NCBI GenBank assembly: GCA_017590115.1
Contig: JAGGNK010006559.1
Span: forward strand, 4,199,642 to 4,263,641
DNA: 64,000 bases
DNA from: Montifringilla adamsi
Lineage: Eukaryota > Chordata > Aves > Passeriformes > Passeridae
Direction: 5' to 3'
Shown here: positions 51,865 to 62,746 of the stretch, piece after piece
Layout of the letters: each line of letters starts with the position of its first letter
Numbering within the stretch: position 1 is the stretch's first letter
Made by a program: the position numbers and the translations under genes
The notes under the pieces: model-generated
The model's input: the letters and a program-made list of their open reading frames with translations, nothing else
Told to the model about the DNA's origin: nothing
Database searches by the model: none

Positions 51865-51964
51865 GCGTGTGTGCGTGCCCGGAGTGAAGCACAGCCCTCC
51901 TGGCGATGTACCGGCGCTGGCACCCAAGTGCTGTCATGTGCGTGTCTCGGTGTGTGTACCCATG

Positions 51965-51966
<2 letters not shown>

Positions 51967-52012
<46 letters not shown>
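51967..52012 (+). repeat. A46 homopolymer inside the CpG island
   Basis: Forty-six consecutive A residues interrupt GC-rich sequence, following CATGGC. It is the longest homopolymer in the window. Exact length is uncertain because polymerases and sequencers slip on such runs. Confidence 0.9.
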
Positions 52013-52014
<2 letters not shown>

Positions 52015-52660
52015 CAGACGGGGGGAGACTCGTCAGTCACACGCCTGGCTGTGCACTGCTGGGGGGGACGAGGAGGAGGAGCCCAGCGCTCCCCAGCCCA
52101 ACCACCGGAGGAGCAGCTCTCTTACTACGGCGGCGGCCGGGCTGCCCCTCCGCGCCAGCCCCGCACGCTCAGCCGCCCTTCCCGCCCGCTCCCAAGGACA
52201 TGCCTTCGGGAAAGACCCTCAGGGCCTCCGTCCCAGGGGACTCCGTTGCACCCGGGGTTACCCGAGCCGCTCGGGAAGCAGCTGAAAAAACTCTCCTCTT
52301 TTCTGCCCCAAAAATGCCTCCCGAGCGCATCCCCTGGGCAGCGGGGATGGGACTGGGATGCAGCGCCCTCCCAGGGGTCCCAGCCCAGCCGGGCAGGACG
52401 GGGCCAGTGGGAGCGGGAGCTGCGGCGTTTCCCCGGGGGTGCTGCTGTGGGCGGAGGAGCGACAGACGGACCCCACAAAGCACGGCTGTCGCCCGCTGTC
52501 CCTGCGTGAGGCGCCCGGCAGCACCGCTGTGGGTCGGGGGGCGCCGGGGCTGCAGGTGCGGAGTGTGGGCTGGGCGTGTGTGAGAGCCGCAGGTGTAACT
52601 ATAAATGTTTGCGGTAGCGAGTATAGAAAGTGAAAAAGGCTGCTCTCATCAGGGTCACGG

Positions 52661-54934
52661 TGCGGGCACCCTGATCCTCGCGTGTCCAGCCACGGATACT
52701 TAAATTTCAGCCACGGTGTATGACTTACTGAAAGGTGTTTGTTCAAATCACTTATTTGCTAAATAGCAAATACTATATCCATCATGCCGTTGTATAGTGG
52801 CATATATGCATATAAATGAGACTTTGACATACAACTTACAAAATAGCTAGAACAGAATATGAGCTAACAGAATGCTCATATTATTCTTATTGTCCTAAAT
52901 TTACTAGTGAGTCATACCAGCAAGTTTCAAGATGTAATTTCTTCAAGCCTCAAACAAGGAAAAGTTAGTGAGAAATGTACTCAATATTTTAATTTTTTAT
53001 ACCAAAAAAGTAATACATATGGACTAGAAGATAATATTAGTCATAGAAAAAGGTTTGTTATATGAAAAGCATGAAAAAACTTGGCGGGGATATCAAGTAT
53101 GCTGTTTATACTAATTTTTTGTTGTTTGTAATAGACAAGGCAGACGTAATATCTCAGGGGTAGTGAAAGGAGGAAAGGATGAAGTGTTATTGACATTTTT
53201 AATTACAAGTGTACATTGTATCTACAGGCTGCATAAGATAGGAAATTCTGATCTGTTGATAATTTTGTTAATTAGCAAGTGGTCAACCAATTGAATGGGG
53301 AAAAATTTAGTCAGTCTATTTAAATAACTCTTAAGGGTTATTTTCCTTGTAGGTGTAATAGGTGGTGTAAAGGGGAAATCACTGAAATGACTCTTCATCT
53401 TGTTGGGATTTAGCTGCTGACAATAAAATATTTTGAGGCTTCCCAGAAGTCCTGCAATAAAATAAAAAAACTAAATCTGTTGTTACTAAATTGTATAAAG
53501 CAAGTCAGCATGACATTGCTAAACCAAATCAGACCCTAAAGCCGTATAATTAGTTTGTTTTTATAAAATAAAGGTACACATACTCTCTTAGTTCCTAAAA
53601 TGAAACACAATGCTGAATCTGAGCTAACTCAGGTAAATCAGCTAAAGAGGGTTCATTGTTTTACTTCAGTGTTTGTACACACAGCACTATCCTATGCTCT
53701 TATGTCTTCACAAGAATTTTTGACATGTCAACATAAACTGTGTTTTCAAGTCAGTTTCAAATCTGGCATAATCTGTTGTTTAAAATATGATGGTGTGTGA
53801 GGACCCAGTTAGTAGAGTTGATGAAATATTTGCTGTGTTATTACATGAAGATTTAGCCTGCCTTCCATAGGCCTGTGAAGTTAAAAAGCAGAGTTGGTCA
53901 TGTTATGTCTGACAATTTATGAAAAATTATGCCAAACTGGTTGATTATATTTGTTAGTAGGGCTAGGTAGTCATGAAAACAGATAACACGTTTTTAGCCT
54001 TCATCCAAGCTTCCAAAATTAAGACCAAATTTCCTTTGAAGACTGAAGAGTAAGAAGGAAAGAGGAAATATTTGTACATAAAATTATCTGATCTCAAAGT
54101 AAATGCCAGCATGAAGATTTTTTTCCTTTTTTTTTTTTTTTAGCTTGCACTCCCTAATGTGAATGTAAACCATTTAGTGCATTATCTGGATCCTCCTTGT
54201 TTGCCTGACTTCAATCTAACTGGGCTAAGAGAGCAGGAGTGGGAAGTCTTGTTATAATTCTCTCCTGATAGTACTAGAGGAGTCTCCATCCTGGAGAAAA
54301 AGAAGTTCAAGCTGTTTTACACAATGATGTAGATGGTCCTTGTGAGACACTAATTATTTTGATTTTAGGCCTAACACTTGTCTGTACTAGTAGCCCCAGT
54401 ACTCCCAGCTGTCTCAGATGTGCAGTTTTGGGGCAGGATTTCCAAGAGAGGAACAAAGATTCTTCTCCTTGCTCTGTGAGATATGGCACACACAAACAGA
54501 ACCGAGAAGAGGCTGTGAAGCAGGGGGTGTCAGGAAGGATAAGTAAATGAATAGAGGTAAACAAGAAACAAGTAAGTAAAGCCTGAAAAAAAAAAAAAGT
54601 TCTAAAATAGGTTTTAGATTAGAAAAGTAGGAATCAGAAAGGAAAGTTTTTAAATGGCCTGGGGAAGTGAGATAGTTCAGTATGAATATCTTCAACCATC
54701 TGCAGTTTGTCAAATGACCCCAATGCAAAAGCCCTTATACTAAATACTCACACTTTGATCTCTTTCTTCTTTGGAGAAGTTCTCTTTGCTTTGACTGATG
54801 GCGAAAGTAGTCATCATGACTGTCATTACTGCATAATTAAACTATACGCACGCTTAAATGAACTCCTTCCATAAGCTGGTATTGACCACGCTCAAAATGT
54901 TCAGTCTGAAAATAGAGTGAGTTTTTGTGTATCG
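52661..54934. other. AT-rich non-coding, G greater than C
   Basis: No gene is recognised. The composition differs from the left side of the island in having more G than C on the plus strand. A T run ending in TAG near 54127-54143 looks like an acceptor but no donor follows at exon distance. An A run lies at 54585-54598. Confidence 0.55.
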
Positions 54935-54948
54935 CTGCCCTCTGCTGG
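54935..54948 (-). promoter_or_regulatory. CTCF-binding motif
   Basis: The minus strand reads CCAGCAGAGGGCAG, which satisfies every position of the 14-base CTCF core CCASYAGRKGGCRS. The surrounding 130 bases retain several CpG dinucleotides in an otherwise CpG-poor region (for example around 54960-55010), which suggests selection or low methylation. The site lies about 2.3 kb right of the island, in reverse orientation, the orientation expected for the right-hand anchor of a loop extending leftward. Binding is inferred from the motif alone. Confidence 0.65.
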
Positions 54949-55891
54949 AGAGAAGGTCAGAACCGCTCCGTCAGCTCTCGGCATGAAGCCGCACAGCCGC
55001 GGCAGCTGCTGGTGGTCCTCCTTTCTTGGTGACTCACCCTTTCTGCGACCAAGGTGTAAAGGTGTGAAGATCTGGGTTGCCAGCATCCATGAAAATATTT
55101 CCTTTTCCAAAAGAGTTCAAATAATTGACCGTGCAATTTTATATCTGCAGTTCGTTGAGACAGACAAAAGTATGATTAAACAATGGTTGCAGTTTTTAGG
55201 ATGTGTATTTTCCATTAACTTCTGTGAAAGAGGCATCTAAATTCATCATAGAATGCTGAAAATTTTGATCAATGTTGCTTTGATATGTATTTGCCTACAG
55301 CTTTGTAGATAACCTCATCATTTTTCACGTCTAAATACTTTGGTTCACTCTCCATTGCATTACAATGTCATCGCCCTCCATCCTTTCTCCTGTCTGACCT
55401 TTCATGCCTCTATACTTTTTCCGTCTATATCAATACTGCCACAGTACCTCATTTTTGTTATATTTTATTTTCATTTTCTTTCCAGGCTGGGCATTAGCAG
55501 AACAACTGAAACATGGAGAGCACAGCAGTGATATTCTCTCAGTTCCTCAGTGTTTCATTTCCTCCACCTACTCTCACAACAACCCATACACATCCAGAGC
55601 AGTTTCTGTTGGAATGCACTAAGTTTTCCAGCTGGGCATGTCTGGGCACATGCATCACCAAGGCACTGTGAGAACTGTGAAGGATGAGGCCTGGTCAGAA
55701 CATACAGGAAATACGCTATCAAACTCAAAATATGTCTTCTGTGCAGAAGATGTTACCAGTTCTTGTGTTCATTTTTAGCTTTGCCACATGTGGGTCAAGT
55801 TTACAAAGATGAAAAGCATGCTCTTCTCATTCTCTTGTGGCATCTGTTATTGCTTCAAGGCAAGAAGATCTTCTGACCATGGCTGTGAGGG
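54949..55891. other. Non-coding stretch right of the CTCF motif
   Basis: A CpG-containing segment continues to about 55060. A pyrimidine-rich acceptor-like site (TTTTCTTTCCAG) ends at 55486, followed by an open frame containing WALAEQLKHGEHSSDILSVP, but no donor follows at usual exon distance. No gene is recognised. Confidence 0.45.
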
Positions 55892-56358
55892 TAGAATCAG
55901 AATAATTTTTGTTGGAAAAAGCCTCTGACATCATTGAGTTCTACCTCTGACTGCTCACCACCTTGTCAACTAGACCGTGACATTAGGTCCCATGTCCAAT
56001 ATATTCTTGAACAGCTCCAAGGCTGGTGACTCCACCACTTCCCTGAGCAGTTTGTTCTGATGTTGAAGTACCCTTTCTGTGAAAAAATTCCTTCTGATGT
56101 CAAACCTGAATTTCCCCTGGCACAGCTTGCAGCTGTGTCCTCTCATCCTGTCACGGGTTGCCTGGGAGAAGAGGCTGACCCCCAGCTGCCCACACCCTCC
56201 TCCCAGTCAGCTGTAGAGAGAGATAAGGACCCCCGGAGCCTCTTTTTCTCCAGGCTAAACAACCCCAGATCTCTCAGCCACTTCTTATAGGACTTGTGCT
56301 CCAGACCCTTCACCAGCTTCTTTGTCCTTCTCTGGACTCCCTCCAACACCCCAGTCTT
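55892..56358 (-). mobile_element. CR1 LINE 3' fragment, older type
   Basis: TAGAATCAGAATAATTTTTG starts the reversed 3' end. Then come GAACAGCTCCAAGGCTGGTG, CCACCACTTCCCTGAGCAG, CTTCTGATGTCAAACCTGAA and CTCCAGGCTAAACAACCCCA, ending in TCTGGACTCCCTCCAACACC. Within it, the minus-strand frame at 56143-56349 reads [20 protein letters not shown], the tail of CR1 ORF2. The element is 5'-truncated. Confidence 0.92.
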
Positions 56359-59274
56359 TTACAATTTTGTACAATATGGGCAAAATAACAGTTTTGGTGG
56401 CTTCTACACCTAACCTGATTAATGGCAGAGCCATTCAGCTTAAAAAAATCTGCTTCCTCTTCCTTCTCTGAGTATCCTAAAGCAAACATCTGCTTAGAAA
56501 ATTTAATTGTTAATATTTTTACTCTCCTGATGTTTTAAATGTCTTTCGCTGAAAAGATTTACTATCCACCACAGCCATTGTAGGTCTGTTAGTTGTATTT
56601 TATTGGGCAGCACTGAAGATAATAATGGTCTAGGTAGATGAATTTTGTGGGTTGCCTCATTTTATGTTACCTAATTAGTTGCTATGAAAACCGCTGCAGT
56701 AAATTTCTTCCCCAATCCTAATGGCGAACATGAAGAAATTAATAAGGCATGGAGTAGAGTGGTTGTTCCCAAAGAATGACTTCTAAATGACAAGTGTCCT
56801 CAAACAGAAAGGTAATCAGGCATCAGCTCACCTTGTACATCCACACTGACTATTAACTGGTCAGTTAAAGATGGATGATCAAGCAACGAACATATTTTTT
56901 TATGATTTAGAAGCAAGACAAGTGCTTTGTTGAAGGTACTGTTCTTGTGATCTCTAGGCTATAAAACAAGCAATTCCACAAAACCAGTGACTTTCAGCCT
57001 CTCTCAGGAAAATAAGGCATCTTGAGAGGCTTCTCAGTGGGGTCTCTCTTTTGAAAGATGTAAGATAGAAAATTTGAGTGTGCCATCCTTCCCCTGCACA
57101 AAAAAGATATTTGTTTAGAATTGGAAACGAGCAAGCTGCTGTGGCTTTCAGATACCAGAATGTATTTCAGTGGTATCAAAAGCAATGTTAAGAATAAGCA
57201 TAAAGAGAGAGGAGGGAAAATTGGTTCACACCAATAAACCCATGAAATTCCCTGGCTAGAATGAAAATAGTTTTTCAGATATTGAAAGCCCTGGGAGAAC
57301 AGCAAAGTGCAGATTAGTTTCTAAACATATGCAGCACGGAAATACATTCAATTTCTTAATTAAGGAGGGCTTTAATAACTTACGATATCATGTTTTTTAA
57401 GTATGAGCATATAATGCTAAAATAAAGTGCAATATGATGGGAATATTTTTGCTTCTTTGACAGAAAAGTAGGAAAACAGGGAAAGCTTTGTAAGAACTTT
57501 CTGTGAATGAGAAGACTAATAATCATATAGAAAATTGTCTCTAACTTAAGATTTTATATGAGATATTTTCAGATAAAAATATTTTGCATCTGCATTAATT
57601 TCAGGCAGCACAAATAGCACAAAGTAATGAGAGTTATCTGAATACTACCGTAAATAGTTTGTAGGAAAGCATCATTCTGTGCTGTGTGAGATGGGATAAC
57701 TCCTTTCTTACAAGAGGTACAATTGGAAGATACTTCTTTTCTGCTCAGACCAACTGCACATCAAAAAGCTCACAACAGTCAACTGAGCGTCAAATTGAGA
57801 CCATGACTTCATTTTCAAACATTGTTGAAGATGAAAGGCTTTTGTAAGCAATGCTTTTCATAAATAAAAAATAATTTAATCTCATACAGAATGAGGCATG
57901 ATGGGAAAAAGAAAACATTACTTCCATTTTGCAGGTAGAAAATTGAGTGTTGATACAAGCAGAAACAAGAGATGGACTCCTATATGTTCTGGTTTTGGAT
58001 TTAACAGTGGGGTTATGATTGCATCTACCTTGGTCTGTTTCAGCCACTAAAAGATTTTAAAAACAGAGGCTTTTACACAAAGCACCAGTGTCCTGGAGAG
58101 AAGTCCTAAAAACATTCAGCAGGGCTTTCTGATGTGACTACTCAACTCCCTCCCTCTCCTTAAGCGGCTGGATGTAAAAGAGTGATAGCTAGATTTGTCC
58201 AGATTTAATGTTGTGCAATAATCTTGTCATTTGTACAGAAAAGGGAGTGGGGAGATAGCAGTTGTCTGCCTTCTTAGTAAGCCTATTCCAGGATGAGAGA
58301 AATTGAGCATAAAATGTGCAATAAAGCAGATGGAAAGACATCCAAAGCTTTTGCGATGGAATTGTTCATTCTTTTCTGCAGTTTGTACTTGTTTTTTTAT
58401 TTATTTTATATTATGGGAAAATGAGTCAACAATTCAGTTTTTTAGCCGTTTGTCATGATCTTTTCATGTGAATCCCAACAAATCAAGTAGTAAGCACTGC
58501 ACAGTTGTCAAGAAGTCCCAATATTCAAGATTAAATCCACATTTCTATAATATGCTCAATTATTTTCCACTTTTTGTCTGGAAGATATGCTGATATCTCA
58601 CAGGATGTTTTTGAGGAGAGCTTTTAACAGGAACTTCTGACAGAGTTAAACTCCAGAGAGACTGATAATTAAGACTTACATCAAGAAATCTGTCAGTCAG
58701 ATATGGGAAAGGAACTATTTTAAGGCACAATAAAGAGCTAAAAATGTCATTGAAGGTAGCATACAAAGATATTTCAGGTTTGCTTTTCCTCCCATGGAAG
58801 TCAACAGGAATTTTATGGTGAAGGTAACAGAGTAAGATAACAAAATATCTCATCAGAATATGGGAAGTAGTATTTCTGTTTTCCATCTGTGATCAGTAAA
58901 GTACCCAAAACTGTAATGTGTATAACAGTTAAGTCTGATTATAATTAAGCATCATCTTTCATGGAAGATCTCTAGCTAAAGACAAATGAAAGACAACACA
59001 GGAAGAAGCTACTTAATGGTACTTTTAAAAATGTATGAGAAAATATTCAAACATATTTTAGTCTCAAGTAGAACAAGGTATTCAGGCAGTGATACAAACC
59101 TACAATTGTTCACAAAACAGGGTCCTTGCATGGATGACCATGGTAAAAGTTTTGAAGCAATAAAAAAAGATAGGTTATGTCATATCTCTTGAAATCTCCA
59201 GATGTTTGTATAACTGAATATTCAGTCAATAAACTGAATTTCATTTCTGCAGAGAAGTCCTTTCTTCTCAAAGC

Positions 59275-59318
59275 ATGTATGTGTGTGTGTTTATATATAT
59301 ACATACACACACATACAT
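59275..59318. repeat. GT/TA/AC repeat forming a hairpin
   Basis: ATGTATGTGTGTGT (59275-59288) is the exact reverse complement of 59305-59318, with a TATA-rich 16-base spacer. Alternating purine-pyrimidine sequence over 44 bases favours cruciform or Z-form DNA. It is probably a compound microsatellite. Confidence 0.92.
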
Positions 59319-61616
59319 ATTTCCTGTTGTTACAGCAGTTATGGAAAATCATGCACACTGCTTTCAAACATTCACTATTAATGCATAGGGGAAAAAAATG
59401 TGTATTGAGAAGAAGTGACTCTGCTGCATTCTCTGGGGCAGTTTCTGCCAGGTATTTGGGACAGTGGTGTTTATTCCCTAAAAAGCAAAGAGGATGGTTT
59501 ATTCAACATGATTGAATGAACTTTCCTTAGAGAGTTTTCTCCTCATCAGAAAGCTGACAGCTGTTGAACAGCACTGCCATGTTCCCCATAAATTGTACTC
59601 TAGCAAAACCCTTTCCCGTTCCTAGCAGCCATCCAACGTCAGTTCATTCAGTGTACTCCTGCTACTGCTTACATCCAAACAGCTGAAGCACAAAAAACCC
59701 CAGATACATATGTGCAGGAAGAGGGAAGTTTTATTACTTCTCTAAGAAGAAATCTTCCTGTAAGAGGAAATGCACTTCTTCCTTTCTAGTGTTCTTGCTA
59801 CCAGCTATTCAGAAATTTTTGTTTTCTAATAATCAGCAAACTAATCTGTCTTCAGCTGAACCAGCACGCCTTGGAAATCTGCAAGTGCCTGTAAGTGCAG
59901 CTCAGCATATTTCATAAAGTTGTTCAGAGGCCACAATAAAGTATATCTGACACCATTTTTGCATAAATCACTCTTGCACAACAGAACTCCAACAGCAAAA
60001 GCTTTGATCTGACCTGATAACATTTCATTCCTAGAAGCTTGTAAATAAAAAAAAAAAAAAAATGCCCAATTCACTTCTTTTTGTTTAGCACTCATTACAT
60101 TTTAGTTTAACATCAAAATGCCATTCAGTAGATAGAGGACAGCAAGCCACCTTGAATAAATCACCATGCGTGCACAGTGCAGCATCTCTGAATGCAAGGA
60201 CTCCTGGCAAAAGATAAAGTAGTAAATTGCACGGTGTCCAGAACCATGGTGTGGTGGAAAAGAATTTGTCCAATCACAAGCAGATTCCTCCACTTATAAA
60301 AAGTACCACAGCACAGCTTAGTCAGCACCTTGGTGATGAGTTACACTTGGGGGAAGACCCTTGGCTACAGAATTTGCTGTGCTGATTCAGTGACACAGAG
60401 AGTCCATGAAGCTCTTGTGACTATTGCAGGGGGAATGTGAAGGCAAGAAAAAGTGCCATTTTTAACTTGATCGTAAAGGAATCACATCATGTAATATCTA
60501 ATAATAATGAATTGTTCTGCTGTGATCAAGAGGATGCAAAAGCCAGCAGGATGACCAGATATCTACAAAGGGAATATTGAATAGAGAATATTTTAAGTGC
60601 AGGTAAAATACCAAAGGACATTACTACCAGTAGCATTATAGGGTACTACATTGATTTCTTCTCAATGCTGCCTCCATTTATTTATTCAAAGAGGTTTTTT
60701 TTTTTAAAACTGCAATACTGAAAACTGAAGCTGGTTTTGAAACTCAGGTGTGGTTCCCTCTGCATCACTGAAGGAAAGAAAGTGTCAGGAATACACTACT
60801 GATGTAGTACTTAACAGTGCTGCTCTTTAAGCCACTTATAAACCATTTCTGTCACTGATACATTATTTCTGCATGGTTGACAAGAATAAAAAGTGGTAAT
60901 ATATGCTTTTGTCTTTCTAAAGAATAATAGCTATACTTTTAAAGAAGGAATTCTTATATGGAAAATGCCATTGTAATTTCATCATATTTCCTTTCCTACC
61001 ATAAATGCAATGGAAAACAGACCTGGAAAAGAGGAGGGAAAGAAAAGTGAGATATATCCAATCTGACCTGTTACTGCATCTATACTGGGTTTCTATTAGT
61101 CTCTGGGACAGATTCCTGTGGGACAGGCCTATTTCTTCAATTTTAAATACTGTTTTGAAGGAAGCACTTGAGATTATATTCTTGTTCTCCCGAAGCAGCT
61201 AAGTAGACCTATACAAACATAAAGATTTTTTTGGTATTGACTTTCATATATATTTAAATGGTTACATTTGCAGCTCTAAAATAAAGAAAATTCTAGACAT
61301 TGCTAAATATAATTATAAATACCTCTGTGACAGATGAGCATGGTGCTATTATGTCCTGATAATTTAGTACTACATTTTTTTCCTTGCAGTCTGGTTATCA
61401 TCTAGTATTCTCTAATGGAAAGTGGCAAAGAACTGGTGGTCTTTAACTGCTTATGAGCTGTTCTAAATTGCCTGCATGACTTTGAACCCAAGACCACCAA
61501 GCATATTCTCACTTGCCCTGACTGAAGCAAATGGTGTCTATTTGAAGCAGACGCAGTTTCCTTAAGGGAAGAAATTAATGCAGTTTAAGGTCAAAACAGC
61601 TGGTAAGGTGGCCTCC

Positions 61617-61645
61617 TATATATACATTTATATATATATATATAT
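61617..61645. repeat. (TA)n microsatellite
   Basis: Alternating TA is interrupted once by CATT. An ordinary dinucleotide repeat. Confidence 0.9.
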
Positions 61646-62397
61646 CACCATGTTCTTAATTTACTGTAAAACATCTGATAATTTGATTTACTTTTCCAAA
61701 AGATCAACTTAGCCTGAAATGTGCTCAGAAAAAAGGATGCCTTCTCCTTTTCCATGAAAACAAACTCATCTTACAGCATCAAATAAACCAGCTTTGAATA
61801 GTTGAACCCCAGTATCAGACTGGGCTCATAGAGGAGTTAGCCAAAGGCCAATTACAAGCTGATCTAGCTAAAGCCAGTGTATTCTGGACCTAGGACAATC
61901 TGGATTTAGGCCAAGAACTAGGATGGAAAGAGCTTTACTGGATGATGAATTATCTCCTGCTGTCAGCAGACAGTAGAAAGACATACATTCTCCTCCTCCT
62001 GGAATTACACGCCATAAGATAAGATAACAAGTGCCACTTAAATGTGTCATGAATCCTGAGAAACATGTTCTCAATTGCTTGTGATGCAGTATCTGCTTAT
62101 TTTTTAACATTTCTGTGACCATATTATGGACCAAATATTGCAAATTTCATCCCTTTGCATCCTATGTAATCAAAATAACTCTCTGCATGTAAAGGGTCTA
62201 CCCCAATTTAGTAGCTGGCTTTAAAGAAAACAGATTGTTTAATATTCATATTGTTGGAACACCTAACAACTATGCTCAGGATGATCAGTTCTTCAGTGCC
62301 AAGTGCTTTGCAAATATAGAACAAAATAATGTCTTTCAGAGAGCTAATACAGTGAGAGTGAGGCTATGGATGGAAGATAAGGAAAGTAGGGGGGTAA

Positions 62398-62746
62398 GTG
62401 GTGACAACCAACATGACTTCACCGAGGGCAAATTGTGCCCTACAAATGTAGTGACCTTCTGTGATGGGTTGAGGGCTTGGTTGATAAGTGAAGAGCAACA
62501 GATGTCATCCACTTGGATGTCTGCAAAGCATTTGACACTGTCCCACAAGACATCCTTGTCTCTAAACTGGAGAGTGGTGTATTTGACAGATGGATCACTT
62601 GCTGGATAAGGAACTGGCTGGATGGTTGCACTCAAAGAGTCCATGTCCAAGAGGAGATCAGTGAAAATTTACATTCCTTAGGGATCAGTATTGGGACCAG
62701 CACTCTCAAACATCTTTGCCATACAGACAGTGAGTCTATGATTCTA
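62398..62746 (+). mobile_element. CR1 LINE, reverse-transcriptase piece joined to 3' tail
   Basis: From about 62398 the sequence follows CR1 ORF2: a cognate of the CAACATGACTTCACCGAGGG block, then a frame with [20 protein letters not shown] containing an intact FDT motif A, and [11 protein letters not shown]. At about 62720 it jumps directly to the CR1 3' terminus (TCTATGATTCTAG), so the rest of ORF2 and most of the 3' UTR are deleted. The reading frame shifts between the two halves. The copy is inactive. Its diverged sequence suggests a different CR1 subfamily from the one at 3800-5348. Confidence 0.85.

Larger units (their letters stand above)
51704..51960 (-). other. Possible non-coding first exon of a leftward gene
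   Basis: On the minus strand the sequence runs through CTGCTG-rich and pyrimidine-rich 5'-UTR-like DNA and ends GGGCAGGAAAAG before GTAAATGCGG. AAG/GTAAAT is a close match to the donor consensus, with the GT at 51703-51702. It is the best donor I found in the island on either strand, and the plus-strand C excess further left agrees with leftward transcription. The 5' end is unknown; I stop it at the A46 run. No long coding frame is apparent, so it would be untranslated apart from the short upstream frame. Confidence 0.3.
50300..52660. promoter_or_regulatory. CpG island, probable promoter (possibly divergent)
   Basis: GC content rises sharply and CpG is abundant. For example, positions 50401-50460 hold 11 CpG dinucleotides by my count, whereas many 60-base rows outside hold none. 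A G11 run (50365-50375), (CAG)n, GC-rich minisatellite and an A46 run lie inside. On the minus strand there is a good splice donor (51703/51702). On the plus strand a TATA-like CTATAAAT sits at 52600-52607 near the right edge. Vertebrate islands of this size normally mark promoters of developmental or widely expressed genes. I cannot name the gene. The many long frames here are stop-poor GC shadows. Confidence 0.85.
56359..62397. other. AT-rich non-coding block, about 6 kb
   Basis: No gene is recognised. G tends to exceed C on the plus strand. It includes short T and A runs (60047-60062 A, 60697-60705 T) and two microsatellite-type repeats listed separately. The frames at 58560-58886 and 59177-59515 match no family I know. 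Confidence 0.5.

Noticed and set aside
51871..52583. Frames containing long poly-lysine stretches
   Set aside because: The lysines are only the A46 homopolymer read in frame. There is no domain around it.
50403..52746. Many long overlapping open frames on both strands (up to 225 codons)
   Set aside because: They lie in the CpG island, overlap in nearly every frame, and consist of low-complexity Arg, Pro, Gly and Ala peptides. GC-rich DNA lacks stop codons, so frames of this kind are expected without coding function.
55487..55622. Exon after the acceptor-like TTTTCTTTCCAG
   Set aside because: The acceptor looks fair but no usable donor follows within normal exon length, and the peptide is not recognised.
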